Assembly: GCA_015179025.1 (NCBI GenBank)
Contig: WHUX01000029.1
Coordinates: forward strand, 390,943-454,942
DNA length: 64,000 nucleotides
From: Terfezia claveryi
Taxonomy: Eukaryota; Ascomycota; Pezizomycetes; Pezizales; Pezizaceae
Reading direction: 5' to 3'
Position 1 is the first letter of the stretch, and each line of letters opens with the position of its first letter. Under the pieces are notes generated by a model that was not told where the DNA came from, searched no databases, and worked only from the letters and a program-made list of their open reading frames with translations. A program made the translations under genes and the position numbers. Positions 33,923 through 45,824 of the stretch are shown piece after piece.

Positions 33923-35178
33923 ATGGCCCAGCCAGAGCTCTCGCTATCATGCGTTTCCATGAACAATAGCGACCCAGCACTCGAGCTTGGTATGGAGGTA
34001 TCGACAGCAACTACCTCTATGACGATGATTGACGATAATGATGAAGTAGAGCGTGTTGAAACCATAACCAAGCTCAAGCTGGGGGAAAAAAGGGTTTCCG
34101 TTGATGTGGAAAAAAGTAGAGCCAACAGCGAGGGTGAGGACCGGCCTCAGCTCATTGAGCTACCGTACTCGCTTCGTGAACGAAAGCTGAAGATTGCGAT
34201 TATCGTCCTTATGGTGTCTCTGGACGGGTTCCTACTTCCTACATTTATCTTCTACATATTGAAATATGCTGCTCACGTATCTGACAGAAGAAGTCTGTTT
34301 TATCCCTCCGCTTTGCAACTCCATTCAAGATAGCCTGGGATTAACTTTTATTTATTTGTAGATGTATCGATTACAACTGCCGCTTTTGGCCTCCTTTCTC
34401 TAATCCAATATGTTATCCGCCTCTACCGCCTCCTTAAACCCAACTCTACCTACCTGCCCCTCCACAGCCCCACCGGTGGTACCTTGACTTCTACCAGTTC
34501 CAATTCACCCTTGGCTTCATCCTCATCACACTCATCTTCACTCTCGCCTTGACCGATTCCCAAGGGCACGTCATCGTCCGCAACACCTCCCTTGCTCCAT
34601 GCATCCTCCTTCTCCAATGCGGACCCCAATTTCTAATCTCGTGCGTGGCATATAAGCAGAAATGGGTCAATAAATTCCGGTTTTCTAGCTCCCTTGCAGG
34701 GGAGCAAGCCGTACCGGCGGTGTTTACGATTATTGAAGATGTGATTGGGGTGGATGGTCGAGGAGGCGGCAAGGGTGGGTTTAGAGAGCTCTTGAAGGGG
34801 AGGTATATGCAGAGTATGAGGTTTCGAGAGATTATGTTTAAGCAAACGGTGTTCTGGGGGGTGGGGGCGATAGTTGGAGGAGCGGTTACGCTGGCGGTGG
34901 TGTTGACGCCGGCGGTGAGTGAGTATGTGGCGTATGGGTTTGGTAGGTTTTTGGATTTACATAATTGTGATTCACCTGAGGGGAGGGGGGGAAGGGGGGT
35001 ATTTTATGCTAATACTTTGATTTTCATAGGGTGGTGCTTCCCGTTTACATTGTCCGCGTTCATGATCGGGATTACGATTAAATGGGTGCAGAAGGACCTG
35101 GCGAAGGAACAGGAAGAATGGGATACGGCTGATGTGAGTGTTATTAGGGGATATCAGCTTCAGCCTGTGGTACCTTGA
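33923..35178 (+). CDS. six-helix fungal membrane protein, frameshifted
   Basis: Exon 1 is 33923-34292. A 69-nt intron (GTCTGT...TTTGTAG, branch TTAAC) leads to exon 2 at 34362, giving HVSDRRNVSITTAAFGL across the junction. About 100 residues are acidic and cytosolic. Helices follow at IAIIVLMVSLDGFLLP, ITTAAFGLLSLIQYVIRLY, FTLGFILITLIFTLAL, APCILLLQCGPQFLI, FWGVGAIVGGAVTLAVVL and FIGWCFPFTLSAFMIGITI. The pattern RWYLDF between helices 2 and 3 resembles a widespread uncharacterised ascomycete integral membrane family. Exon 2 must shift by one base between about 34436 and 34475 (near CAGCCCCACC) to reach the frame ending at 35178; no GT-AG intron fits. This is either a real 1-bp deletion or a base-call error. 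The donor GTCTGT is unusual. Confidence 0.65.
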
Positions 35179-35523
35179 AACTGCAGCGGGATGGGGTATT
35201 TTCCTAGGTCTTTCACCACTTGGTGCTGAGTATTTGCTTTCGCATGCATGGGCATTGTTGGTGGAATGGTCACCTGTACTGTGGCTAGCAGTGGGGTACG
35301 GGCAATTTAATTGTTAGTCATCTGGATTCATAAAATAAATACTACGGACTGGAGGCTGCTTCTCTCGTGATCAAAAGGCTGCCCTCGTAGCAATCATATG
35401 ACACGCTCGGCTCCGGACGTGATATATTGCTGGGGGCTCGCATCCCGGTAAACACTCGAGCTCACCTCAATACCCAACCTCCCCCCACCTCCCTCATCAG
35501 CAGCTTCTCGCTGCCTACTGCCC

Positions 35524-35530
35524 TATAAAA
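35524..35530 (+). promoter_or_regulatory. TATA box of the S1/P1 nuclease gene
   Basis: TATAAAA, 81 bp upstream of the ATG at 35611, followed by a C/T-rich leader as often seen in fungal promoters. Confidence 0.5.
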
Positions 35531-35610
35531 CAGCTTCATCATCAAGTGCTGCTGCTGCTCTCCAACACTCGTTCATCCCACCACCGAACTCGCCCTTTCC
35601 CTCCCTAACG

Positions 35611-36988
35611 ATGGCCCTCCTCTCCCACTCCCTCCTCCCCCTCATCCTCCTCGCCTTTGCCCCCAGCACTCTTGCCTGGGGCCAACTCCCGCACCGCACC
35701 ATCGCCCTCCTCTCCACGCGCTTCCTCCTCCCAGAAACGGCCTCCTTTATCCGCACGATCCTCCCAAAAGACGAAACTATCGCCGCGGCTGCAATCTGGG
35801 GTGACTACTTTTCGCACACGCCCGAGGGGCGGTGGAGCGGCCCGCTGCACTACATCGATGCACATGATGACCCTGGCAATGGGTTGTGTGGGGTGCAGTT
35901 AGCAAGGGACTGCGGCCAAGAGGGGATGTGTGTTGTGGGGGGGATTGTTAATGTGGTACGTACCCCTTTCCGTGCCCGCCCTTATTAGATTTACTTTACT
36001 TTGGTAATTCATACCTAGTAAAAGAGAGAGAAAGAGAGAGAGATGGCTAGGTATTTTCTAATATCATACAGACGACCCAGCTCCAACCCCCCGACCTCAC
36101 TCCTCTTCCCCCACCATCCCCCCTACCACCGACCCACGGCGCCCTCCCCACCGCCCCCCCCATCGCCCCCCTCGCCGCCGGCCTCACCATCTCTCGGATC
36201 ACCTCTCCACCACCCCCGATTACACCCCCTACTCCGGCAACCCCCCCCACTGGAGCACCCCCGCGCACCTCTCGCTCCGCCTCCTCCTCCACCTCATCGC
36301 GGACATCCACCAGCCTCTGCACACCGAGAACCTCTTCCGCGGTGGCAACAGCCTGCACGTGCTCTTCTCCGGGCGCGACTCCAATCTCCACTCGACCTGG
36401 GACTCTCTCATTCCGCAATCCCTCCGCCACGGGCGCACCCCTCGCCACGCACAGCTCTGGGCCGACGAGCTCTTCAACTCCATCACCTCCCTCCCCCCAG
36501 CCACACTCCGCCACTGGGCGGGATCCTGTTTCCGCGATGTTGAGCGCATAGTCACAGAGAATGGCGGAAAGATCCCCCAGGACAAGGCCCAGGAGTGCGC
36601 CATGGAATGGGCGAGATACACAAACTCGTACATCTGCAGCTACGTTTTCAAGGATGGGGTGGAAAGCATGAAGGGCAGGGAGCTAGGTGGGGAGTATACC
36701 GAGAACGCGAGAGATCTGGTCGACGAGCTTGTTGGGATGGCCGGGTGGAGGTTGGGGGGGTGGCTGAACCTTGTTGTTACGGGGAAATTAGGGTTAGAGT
36801 TGGGCGAAGCGGCGGATGTAGTGGAGGAGGTGGAGGGCATGGAGGAGGACGAGGATCTTGGGCCAGTGGTGAATGTAGGTGGTGAGCGTTGGTGGAAGGG
36901 CAGGATGGGAGGGGTTTTGCAAAGGGTGGGTGGGGCTGCGCAGAGGGTGCTTGGGAAGGTGAGAGAGGTGAACTGGGGTCCCCAATAG
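35611..36988 (+). CDS. secreted S1/P1-type nuclease, with a frame break
   Basis: Exon 1 is 35611-35955. An intron with GTACGT...CATACAG leads to 36072. The signal peptide ends ...APSTLA before W23, so cleavage exposes the N-terminal Trp that binds zinc in this family. Other ligands visible are H28 (WGQLPH), D65 (IWGDYF), H80 (LHYID), then in the second exon HLIADIHQPLH and LHSTWD. These enzymes degrade single-stranded DNA/RNA with three zinc ions. Exon 2 starts in frame (NVTTQLQ) but the conserved part (from about 36195, through 36277 and 36359, to the stop at 36988) is in another frame. The C-rich tract 36072-36200 between them contains no GT donor, so a small indel in a C homopolymer is the simplest explanation. 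The tail of about 70 residues after the family core is acidic. Confidence 0.78.
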
Positions 36989-37854
36989 TACCTTTGCCTA
37001 CTTTATCCCCCTGTGAGTATGAGTATATCATATCTATTGGGCGTTTTTTTTTTTTTTTTTTTTTGGGGGGGAAGAATTTTTGTTATACCAGAGTATATTA
37101 TTTATAGGATTAGATCTAACAGTTTCACTTTGTATGGTTTGTTTTTCCCCGAGATATACCTAACATTGGGCAGAATGATATCCATTTTTTTGGTTATGGA
37201 CGTTTCATCTGTCTTAATGCCCCCTGCTTGTGTTACCATTTACCACATATAATAGAATGTAAATGGTGCAGGTAGAACAATTCTATTCCTGATATAATTC
37301 TACTGGGTAAATGTAAACTGACAAAAGAAAACTAAAGGAGAATTGATAATTACTTGTGTTTTCAACGCCACCTACCTACCTTGCCTACCCCACCAATCAC
37401 GAAACATTAACAAACCCAGTAGGGGATATAGTCAATAAAAGGAAACCAAATGCCCATTTCAATCCTGCGCCACTGACCAATCCCATCTCTCCAGCCCCAT
37501 CACCCCATTCCCAACCATTTCCCATTATTTCCCCACCTGTACCCTTTCCCAATCAATTCCCAAGTTCTTTTGCCCAGTTCAGAAGATGATGAAAAAGTAA
37601 ACACTAATCAAGATAAAAGACCCCAGGCTTTCATAAGCAGAATAAGCAGTTAGTAACGGTATATTAAAGACATAAGGGATTAAGATTGGAAGAGGCACCA
37701 TGCAAGCACTGCCCACGGTTACCGGTAGATGAATAGAAAGAATGAACGAAACAGAATGCCAAAATTATCACTGATAGGAAAAATTGCCAAAAAAAAAAAA
37801 AAAAAAAAAAAATTTCATCGTAGCGCATATCTTCATCAATCTGCTTCAACGAAA
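36989..37854. other. intergenic with homopolymers
   Basis: Contains a T run of about 20 followed by Gs (37046-37072) and an A run of about 23 at 37790-37812. No gene seen. Confidence 0.5.
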
Positions 37855-40800
37855 TCATGCGTAGCCCCTGCCCTTCCTGAGGGACATCACTTCAGAGGGG
37901 ACCCCAAACGCTGCGTGCCCAACATTGACACCATATCTCTTATAGCTGCCTTCCTCAAGGTCAACGCCATCCTCTTCCCTAACTACTCCCAATCCGCGCT
38001 TTTCCCTGTTCTTCCTGCTTCCCTTGATGCAGACCTCACCAAATCTCAACTCTTGTCTCCTAACACGCTCAGTGACAGTTCCCAGGCAGCTTTCGCCCCG
38101 GGTAGTGTTATCGAGGGTTAGGTTTCGAGTGGTGCAAAGAATGCGAGAGAAGCTGAAATCTGTTGCGAAGCCATTCGCACGGAGGGCGATAACCCCGACT
38201 ATTATGGCGATGGTGGTGAGCAAACAAGCAAGGCCGTAAGTAATCAAGAGCACAGAGGAGCTGTAGTTGTAGATAAGCCCATTTGTTGTAGATTTGCAGG
38301 CTGCCGATGTGTAGAATGTGCCCATTAATCTTGGCTCCGAGAGGAATGATAATGTGACATTGCGATGTAGCTCCTCAAGCTTGGATTTCAAGTCTGCTCT
38401 AGGAAGAGCAAACTTGTCATCAATACCGGTTCCATTTGCAGAACCAAAGAATCGGGACTGATCAACCAACTCCGTTCCCAGAATTTGCGATGTACTTGAG
38501 AGTTCTGATTTCGCGATCACCATATCACCAATAAGTATGGAGAGGGTGAAAGCATGAGCAACCCGGCTGAAGATGGCTGCATTTGTAATATCCGTGCCAT
38601 TGTTTTTTGAGTACTGAGTGTAGTCCACTGGGGTAATATATCGAATTCCCTGATCCGCAGCATTCGAAAGCTGGACATTCATGCGCCCATCAACATAGTT
38701 GAACCTCAAATTGTCGTATGACACAACATAGTCAGAGCATTGGAAGATCTGGTCCTTGTACATCTCCTTCTTTGCCTTTGTCGGGTCAAGCAACAAAGAT
38801 GGGTTAGCATTCGTGAATTCTACTCCAAGTGAGCGAAAGGCAACCCAGAAACTCCCAAATCCAAACCTCTCCTCAGGGGTTTTATCAGTGTCTGTTCTGT
38901 TTGCTGGTGCTGGAGACTTGGTTCGATTGTCGGCTTTAATGGAGTAGAAATTCATTCCGCCGCTGGAAGGTGCAAAGATGTAGTCGAAACCTACTTGACC
39001 CCAAGGTCCGCTCTTCCTCGCATTCTCAGCAGTCACGAAATCGCACTTGTAACCCGGCGCAGTGAAAGATGTGGTGTAGGAGCAATTTCCCTGGTTTCCG
39101 CATCCTTCTGGCAGGGGGTAGTCTGGAATATGGCCGGAAAATGCCGCTGTCGTAGCTACCCGTTTCACCGCAGCAGTGAGGACAACGGAGCCAGAGTGGA
39201 AGGAGGTCAGAGGTAAATCCTTCTTAGGCATGCTTCCTAGGAGCCTGTCCATCTCCGCAGGTGACAACAGGACTTGGTCAGCAGACGCGGGCGTGAAGGT
39301 AGGAACCAAACATCCCTGACTACTATCATGTGTACTAGGTCGAATTGTCAATGCCCCTGGGACGAAAATGGTCGTCAAAGGAAGAATCCACATGATGACC
39401 CCGAGCCCCATAGCCACTGTGGACTTTCTCCAAGCTTCACGGACCAGGAACAAACTTGGATTATGAACCAACCCCCAGAGCGCATCGATGCCACTGACTT
39501 TCACATTTTTCTGGGTCAATGTAGACCAAACATTCTGTTTATAGCAGATGGCAACACAGCCAGCCCAGCAAGCCACGGTAAACACCGAAATGGCGATACC
39601 TGCACGGATATGCCATTGCTGGAACTCACGAGAAGGGGAGGTACCATGCAATTGGCCATAAAGGATGTGATGAAGAGCGGCGGACATCAAGCCACAGAAA
39701 AACAATAAGCAAAGGGTCAAGGGGACTGCAAAATGAACGATCCATCCCGTTTTGGCCAAGTCCGCTCCGTCATTGTCATTGCCATCACCATCACCATCCT
39801 CGGAGAACTTTGAGGCTGAGACACGGTGTGAAAGCTCGGACTTTGTGCCTGGAGGGCCAGGGTAGACTTGATTTCCGGGATTCAACTTGAAGGGTGATGG
39901 TCTATTTCCGGAAAACGAGCGTGTCCTCCCTGGTGTAGTTATCAACCCTGTTGTCGATGAAGTGGAATCGCTACGCGTATGGGATGGTGTCTGGGATTGG
40001 GTGGAAGCGGAATGGGAGTGAACAGACTGCACCTGGTTCATACTCGTTGGGAGCTGTGGCATTGCGGAAGGGCGTGCCGAAAGTGACAGTGACCGTGTCG
40101 GGGTCTGTGGCGGTGGGTGCCACTCCTCACTGATGTTCCGAGGTGGGGATCGAATATGGATAGGTGGTGGGGGGCTTCCCATTGCTGAACCAGTGCGTGC
40201 CGATGGAGCCGGCTGTGAACTGAAACCAAATCGGAAATCAGGACTATCGTATTGTTTTGTGGCTTGAGTCAATGGAGTCGAATTTACAGTACCCTGTGTG
40301 TGGGGCGTAGATATAGCAGTGGCCTGAGTTTGCGGGGTTGAGCTTCCACTTTGCTGTGTCGGAGCATTCGAACCCTGATAGAAGGACTCCGCGGCTGGGG
40401 AGTCCAACTTTGGAAGCTTTGGAGGCACTGTCTTCCCAGGGATAATATCTGTGTGTAGGGTATCCGGGAATCTGGGGGGTGCGGTTTTCCCCGGGATGAT
40501 ATCCGTGTGCAATGTCTCCCTCGTTGCAAAATCTGGGTGCATGGTGGCGGAACCAAGTGCTGTTCCAATTGGATACTGCCGCTGGGTTTGGATAGGCTTG
40601 GGTGGAACGTAACATGTCTTTGGTAGAGGTTCAACGTCCAAAGGTGAAGGCGTGTCGAGAATATTTGGATGCTCTGACCTTATAGACTGTGAGTATGTTA
40701 TTTTCCCTGTCTCCACCTTGACCTGTTGTGTAGCCGTTTTCCCAGTGAGATGGACGGGAAACTTTGGCACTGGTGGAAGTTGAGAGTGTTGAATACCAGC

Positions 40801-41082
40801 GCCAGATGCTTCCCCATTCCTATCTTTGTTTAATTCGAGAGGCTTCCAAGCCATTTTAGCTAATGACGACGTGGTGGAAGTTTCTGGTGATACTGGAGAG
40901 TCACTGAAGCTGAATGGTAGTGTCCCGGAGGTGATTGCAGACAAAGGGTCTCCTGATACTGTTGATAATGTGAAGCAGGAGGGGGAGCCGCTATCAGATG
41001 GTGACCTGCAGCCGTCTGTTTCACTCCCCCATGATGATGGCCTGCTGAGGATGGTAAGCCGAGAAGGTCCCATGGAGTTCAT
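37855..41082 (-). CDS. large four-helix fungal membrane protein (DUF3176-like)
   Basis: A single uninterrupted frame of 1075 codons from ATG 41082 (context GCAAAAATGAAC) to TGA at 37857-37855. The first ~440 residues are Ser/Pro/Thr-rich and disordered, with repeats such as LHTDIIPGKTAPP/LHTDIIPGKTVPP and STPQTQAT-like triplets. Helix 1 is near 444-468 (VPLTLCLLFFCGLM), helix 2 near 495-513. They are followed by SGIDALWGLVHNPSLF and helix 3 (MWILPLTTIFVPGALTI, to about 580). A 360-residue, probably extracytoplasmic loop with Cys and N-glycosylation sites precedes helix 4 near 940-967 (YGLACLLTTIAIIVGVIA) and a short basic tail. The motif order (GIDALFGL...NP, then IFPPGALTV-like) is that of the DUF3176 family of unknown function. 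Assignment rests on remembered family pattern. Confidence 0.75.
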   Translation of the reverse strand: MNSMGPSRLTILSRPSSWGSETDGCRSPSDSGSPSCFTLSTVSGDPLSAITSGTLPFSFSDSPVSPETSTTSSLAKMAWKPLELNKDRNGEASGAGIQHSQLPPVPKFPVHLTGKTATQQVKVETGKITYSQSIRSEHPNILDTPSPLDVEPLPKTCYVPPKPIQTQRQYPIGTALGSATMHPDFATRETLHTDIIPGKTAPPRFPDTLHTDIIPGKTVPPKLPKLDSPAAESFYQGSNAPTQQSGSSTPQTQATAISTPHTQGTVNSTPLTQATKQYDSPDFRFGFSSQPAPSARTGSAMGSPPPPIHIRSPPRNISEEWHPPPQTPTRSLSLSARPSAMPQLPTSMNQVQSVHSHSASTQSQTPSHTRSDSTSSTTGLITTPGRTRSFSGNRPSPFKLNPGNQVYPGPPGTKSELSHRVSASKFSEDGDGDGNDNDGADLAKTGWIVHFAVPLTLCLLFFCGLMSAALHHILYGQLHGTSPSREFQQWHIRAGIAISVFTVACWAGCVAICYKQNVWSTLTQKNVKVSGIDALWGLVHNPSLFLVREAWRKSTVAMGLGVIMWILPLTTIFVPGALTIRPSTHDSSQGCLVPTFTPASADQVLLSPAEMDRLLGSMPKKDLPLTSFHSGSVVLTAAVKRVATTAAFSGHIPDYPLPEGCGNQGNCSYTTSFTAPGYKCDFVTAENARKSGPWGQVGFDYIFAPSSGGMNFYSIKADNRTKSPAPANRTDTDKTPEERFGFGSFWVAFRSLGVEFTNANPSLLLDPTKAKKEMYKDQIFQCSDYVVSYDNLRFNYVDGRMNVQLSNAADQGIRYITPVDYTQYSKNNGTDITNAAIFSRVAHAFTLSILIGDMVIAKSELSSTSQILGTELVDQSRFFGSANGTGIDDKFALPRADLKSKLEELHRNVTLSFLSEPRLMGTFYTSAACKSTTNGLIYNYSSSVLLITYGLACLLTTIAIIVGVIALRANGFATDFSFSRILCTTRNLTLDNTTRGESCLGTVTERVRRQELRFGEVCIKGSRKNREKRGLGVVREEDGVDLEEGSYKRYGVNVGHAAFGVPSEVMSLRKGRGYA

Positions 41083-43948
41083 TTTTGCGATCGAGTGAGA
41101 AGCCGAGAAAAGGAAACAGACTGATGCCACAGAAAATGAAAAGAAGAGAGGAATCAACAGAAATCAAAGCACTCAAGTACGAATGAGGGCTGTGGGTATA
41201 GCTAGTATACTGACGAGTAGAATGGAATGTAATGAAACCGGGGGCAAATAGAAAGCAGGAACCAAGAAGGAAATAGGAAAGACAGACGGTCCAAAGGAAA
41301 CAGGGCAGGAGGTTGAAAGCTGAGGAGGGGGGGAGGATGAGTGAAGGTGTGAGGTGGAGGAGGAGGAGAGGAGGAGGAAGGGGAAGAAGAAGAGAAGAAA
41401 ATGAGCTTGGGGGGGGGAGCTGGAGGTATCGCGAGCAGCAGGGAGGAGCGGCTTTCCGCCCCAGTTGGCCGCACCATCGCATGCACCTTCCCCTGTGTGC
41501 TCCGCGACACCTTTGAAGACCCGCCCCAGTGGAATGGGGCGGCACCCATAATAGAAGCATAATTAATAGGTATAATAGGTATAATAAATAGATGTAATTA
41601 ATAGATGTAATAATAGATAGACGTAATAGTGCCTGATTGGGGGGGGATTCACACGATGGTTGAGTGCAAAACAAGGGCAATATGGGCATGGGTATACTGC
41701 AAAAATGCAGGTTTAATTTGCCAATGAAGGGGTAGGTACTGTACCTACTGTACGGCTGTTATGTTTTTATTCTGCGGTTTAATGCCGAAAGAGTATAGCC
41801 GTGGTACTTACAGCCCGTGGGACATACAGCTTCAACCAGCAAAGGTTGTCCATAGTACGTAGAATGCTGTGCGAATGAATGCAGCCGTGGCATCTCTCGA
41901 TGAACAGCTTGCCAGTGGGGATCGCCGGCAGGGTGGGGTTCTACCCCCAAGGTGCGATCGTGAAGTGTTACAGACGAGATGTGGCGGCACGAAGTCTCAG
42001 GCTGTGGTTGGTAACTCTGGATATTTGCTTGTACAAAGGCATTATTATTAATAGCGGCAGCATCACCACCGTTTCGATTAGGTACTCCTCTTACCTAGCC
42101 ACCAACGGCAGCTGAAGCGTCGCTCATTTATCGAAATAGCCACACACCATCTCAAACAAGCATCGCGACGCTCGCTTGAGATGCAGTCATCAGAACAGTT
42201 CAGTCAAGGTGCCTGCCTGCCTTGCCTGCCTGCAGGTACAATACCTACAATCCCTGCAGCCATCCTGTATCAGATTTCCTGTTTGTTGATGTTGTTGAGC
42301 CCAACTAGGCCCGCTGGACTTCTGCTGTCCCCTGCATCGCATCACGGTTCGGACGATACCTAAGCACGTACCGGTAGGCTATCCACCCGATGACTCGAGC
42401 ACGACTCTGCAAGAGTTGAGTTGCTCCGTTTGATTGGCCTTGCGCACTTTGGGGCGCGGTACAGAATGTACACTTGTACAATGTGTTTGGCTGAAAACTG
42501 AGGCGACCAGCGTGGCAAAACCGAGGCGCACACAGTGCGACGCCCTGGGGCTCCTCAGAATCACCATTTTCCAGGGAATGGGTTAGAACTGCGATGCCGT
42601 TCGAGAGGGCATTCTTGTAATTCGTTTGTTGTGCTGGATCTTGATCCTGATCGCAGCGCGATTAAAGTTGCAGCAGCCCCGCATGCCAAGCCCCTATCCG
42701 AGCGGCTGACAGCCGGGCAAACGCAGATTCCCGCACTAGGTAGCCGCACCTTGCGACTTTCTTTCCGTATTGGGCAGTCGCTGGAGCAGAAAAGCGGTTA
42801 GACTAGAAAACCTCCCAATCAGGTACCTATATTCTTAATTCGATACTAGTCTCGATCAGACCCTCTACGAGCATTAGATACAGTTACCGAATTAGATACT
42901 TGATATTTCAATATATCAGCAACGTCAATTCCAGATGGCCAACTACCACTAAACTTAGACGATAGTCCCTCTTGAGTTTGTTGACATCATTCTAACTCGC
43001 CTCAGGGTTATTAATTATCGAACAATGGCAGTGGTCGGATATGGGTGGGTGCGACTAGGGTTAGATCTCCCTTTACCGATCCCGCTTGCGAGTATATTGC
43101 CGTCTAAAGTACATAGAATCCAGGGTCATAAGAATAGACTAGCATTCAAGGGGCACATCAATTCAAATCCGTTAATTCCAAAGTCCAAAGTGGAGACTCT
43201 CGCTAGGTACACATCACACAAAAGGCTATTTGCCTTGCAGTATTGAAACGGGCATGCAAATATAATCTTCGCGACGGCGTTTTTCTTCAATAACGGAGAT
43301 GATGGACTTGAGGTATTAATTAATGAGTCAGCAATCGGCGCCAACAGCTGAGCAAGTCATCCCCCTTTCGAGACGTCCCCACAATGGCAACCGTCATAAC
43401 AACGTAGAAAGGCCGCGGCACTAGCAAAACATCATGATGTCGAATCGACATCCCATAAGATCTCATGCAGAAATGTGTTCAGAGAATCACTTAGATCCCG
43501 GGCCTTGACTAGGTCTTTGCCCTCACTCAACAATCTCGTGGTTTGATGTGCTAGACTTTTCGCACCAGTCCGGGATAGATAGGATCGCATGAGGCGAAAG
43601 GGTAAGGGAGGGACTCACCAGAAGAAGATTCGATTTATGTCTCGGAAAAAATGGGACCCAAATTACTATTACCTACCTAAAGGTTGATATAGACCCCCCT
43701 CCATAGCCCTATGGCCCATTTCCCCCAAGCGTTCAAAAAATACTAAATCCAGAAAAAAATCCCATACTCATAACAAATGTTCCGAACTCACACCAAGAAT
43801 ACAAAAACCCTAAGAGTGTTAGGAGTTCAGACTCTTTTTTTTTCATTTTAATAGTTTGAAATGTTACTCCCATTCATCTTAGATCATAGCGAAGGCCTTA
43901 TGGAACCTTGATTGCCCTGATGCCATGAATCGAAATTAAACTCAGCTC
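41083..43948. other. intergenic between two minus-strand genes
   Basis: 41083-41520 is the purine/pyrimidine-skewed leader of the membrane protein gene. 41560-41632 holds AT-rich AATAGATGTAAT-like repeats and 42207-42235 a CTGCCTGC microsatellite. A 73-codon ATG frame at 43025-43246 (MAVVGYGWVRLGLDLPLP) has no known relatives that I can recall and is not called. Nothing else is supported. Confidence 0.45.
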
Positions 43949-45824
43949 TCAAAGCTTCGAATTCGGCTGTTTCGTAATCGGCGCCTGACCCTGGCTAAAT
44001 GTCTCCAAAAGGGTCGAAAAACTGTTCAATCTCGTTGGTACCTTACGTCGAGATTCATCGGCCGTCATGGGTACTGGCACGGGGGTGGTAAAGTTCCTCA
44101 TTTTCCCCCGTATAAAGGCCGGCTTTGGTGGTACTATAGGCAGCTGTTGATGTACCGGTTGGCCTGCGGACGCAGGCGGGGGTTCTGCTGTGGGGAGTGG
44201 AGATACAGAAAATCCAACGGTAGCCGTCTTTTTGTCTGAAACTGGCCCAGGGGGCAATTGCAACATAGCAGGAGAAGTAAAGTTTCTGTTTTTCCCGCGT
44301 ATAAAGGCCGGTCTTGGTGGCACGACAGGGAGCTGCATTTGTACGGACTGAACCGGTGGTACAGGTGGGGATTCTGTCTCGGGAAACGGGTCCCGAAGTG
44401 GAGAAGAGCTAACGGTACTCGCCTCTGTGTCAAGCCCGGGGTGGCCCATAGCAAGAGTAGAGCTTCTCTCTTTACTGTGATAGTTTGCCGCCGTTGGTGG
44501 AACGACGGCAAAGGGAACCGAAAGCTGTCGTAGTACCGATTTAGGTGGGGGACCAGGCAGTAGTTCGGTATCATCAATTGGCGGCGGTGGTGGAGGGCTT
44601 TTGCGGCAACGGATATAAGGAGGGCTTAATGGAAGTGGTGCGCGAACCAGGGTTGGTGTTGTCTCGATGATTGAGATTGTAGGTGGGCCTATGAATACGC
44701 TTGAATTAGTATGGCAGCTTCAATTCAAGGGTGTAGGTGCCCGCCAGAATAGCTGCTGTACTAGTCTGGTTGCTGCTGTACTTACTTGAGGCACACGGCA
44801 CCATCAATTTCCTAAGCTGACTGTCATCCGTTGGCTCGACGGTCTTGGCTATTTGCTCGACGGCCTTGTCTATTTCCTCAACCGCTTTGTCTGCCTGCAT
44901 GATGGCCTTGTCTGTTTGCTCAACAGTCTTGTTTGTTTGCTCCACAGTCTTTTCTGTTTGCTCTGCGGCCCTATTGGTTTTGGCCTCGCCTATCTGTTCC
45001 ACTTCTTCTACCGGTTCCACCTCTTCTACTGGTTCCACCTCTTCTACTGGTTCCACCTCTTCTACCTGTTCGGCCTCTTCCACCTCGCCAAGGCCAATAT
45101 CTTCCCCTTCCATTTCGGCCTCCAGTTCTTGCAGCCCGGACTGAGTCGTTGCAGTTGTATCTTGTACACCACTAGGCTTCACAGCACCAGTAGTCATATA
45201 CTCCGCAATAGCCCTTGTATGCCCCTCCCTTCTGTCTTCGTACACCTCTTTCAAATTCTGCACAGTGTTTGCCTTCATTATTTTCCTTTGGTAGTAGAAA
45301 ATCAATTCCGTCCTCAGCCCACACAAACCTTGCTCGGCTTTGGCCAGTTGACTCTCCAACCAAGTGCCTGTGTACTCCTGGGGAAGCACTGGGAATTGGT
45401 TGACGTACTCCGAAGGAGGGACCGTTTTTGCTGGGGTTGCTGGGACTGTAGTTGGAATGGTAGAGGATCGTGAAGAGTTTGCAGCTGTGCCGAGGCCTGA
45501 GTCCAGTGAGAAAATGGCTGTAGATGATCTAGCAGAGCTCAAGTTGGACCGAGAGCTCAGGCTGGAGCGAGAACTCAAGCTGGACCAAGAACTATTTTGA
45601 AGGTGTCTGGGTAGCATTGAATTGCTAAGAGTCCAAACACTCCCTCTGTTGGAGTCGACCCTATAACTTTCTATTATATCGAGCTCGTTGTTGTCATCAT
45701 CGTGAAGGTCACCTGTCTTAATTAGTAGGTTTGGTCTGAACTTGAACAAATGAAGGCCTTTGTCGAAGCCTATAGCATCGCGATTGGGCAGCCTAGTGGT
45801 AAGTCTGCTAGCGATGTGGTCCAT
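43949..45824 (-). CDS. 592-aa low-complexity protein with repeats, unknown function
   Basis: Two exons on the minus strand: 45824-44786 and 44688-43949, joined by a 97-nt intron (GTAAGT...CATACTAATTC...TTCATAG). The reading frame continues exactly across it. The N-terminal part has a Ser/Arg/Leu array (WSSLSSRSSLSSRSNLSS). The middle has a structured-looking piece (EYTGTWLESQLAKAEQGL). Next comes an acidic VEEVEPVEEVEPVEE block and a KAVEQ/KTVEQT heptad-like region suggesting a coiled coil. The C-terminal exon is Pro-rich and holds two copies of a unit with VVPPRPAFIRGKNRNFTSP / IVPPKPAFIRGKMRNFTTP about 66 residues apart. There is no signal peptide or membrane helix. PxxP-type ligands for SH3 proteins are possible but unproven. 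Confidence 0.72.

Noticed and set aside
36043..36543. 166-codon Pro-rich frame
   Set aside because: Shadow of the C-rich S1/P1 nuclease exon in another frame.
41202..41689. Long minus-strand frames upstream of the 1075-aa protein
   Set aside because: They lie in a pyrimidine-skewed leader with low-complexity Ser/Pro/Leu content and start outside the better ATG at 41082.
44845..45473. Plus-strand frames of 99 and 206 codons
   Set aside because: Antisense shadows of the Glu/Val and Lys/Gln repeats of the 592-aa protein.
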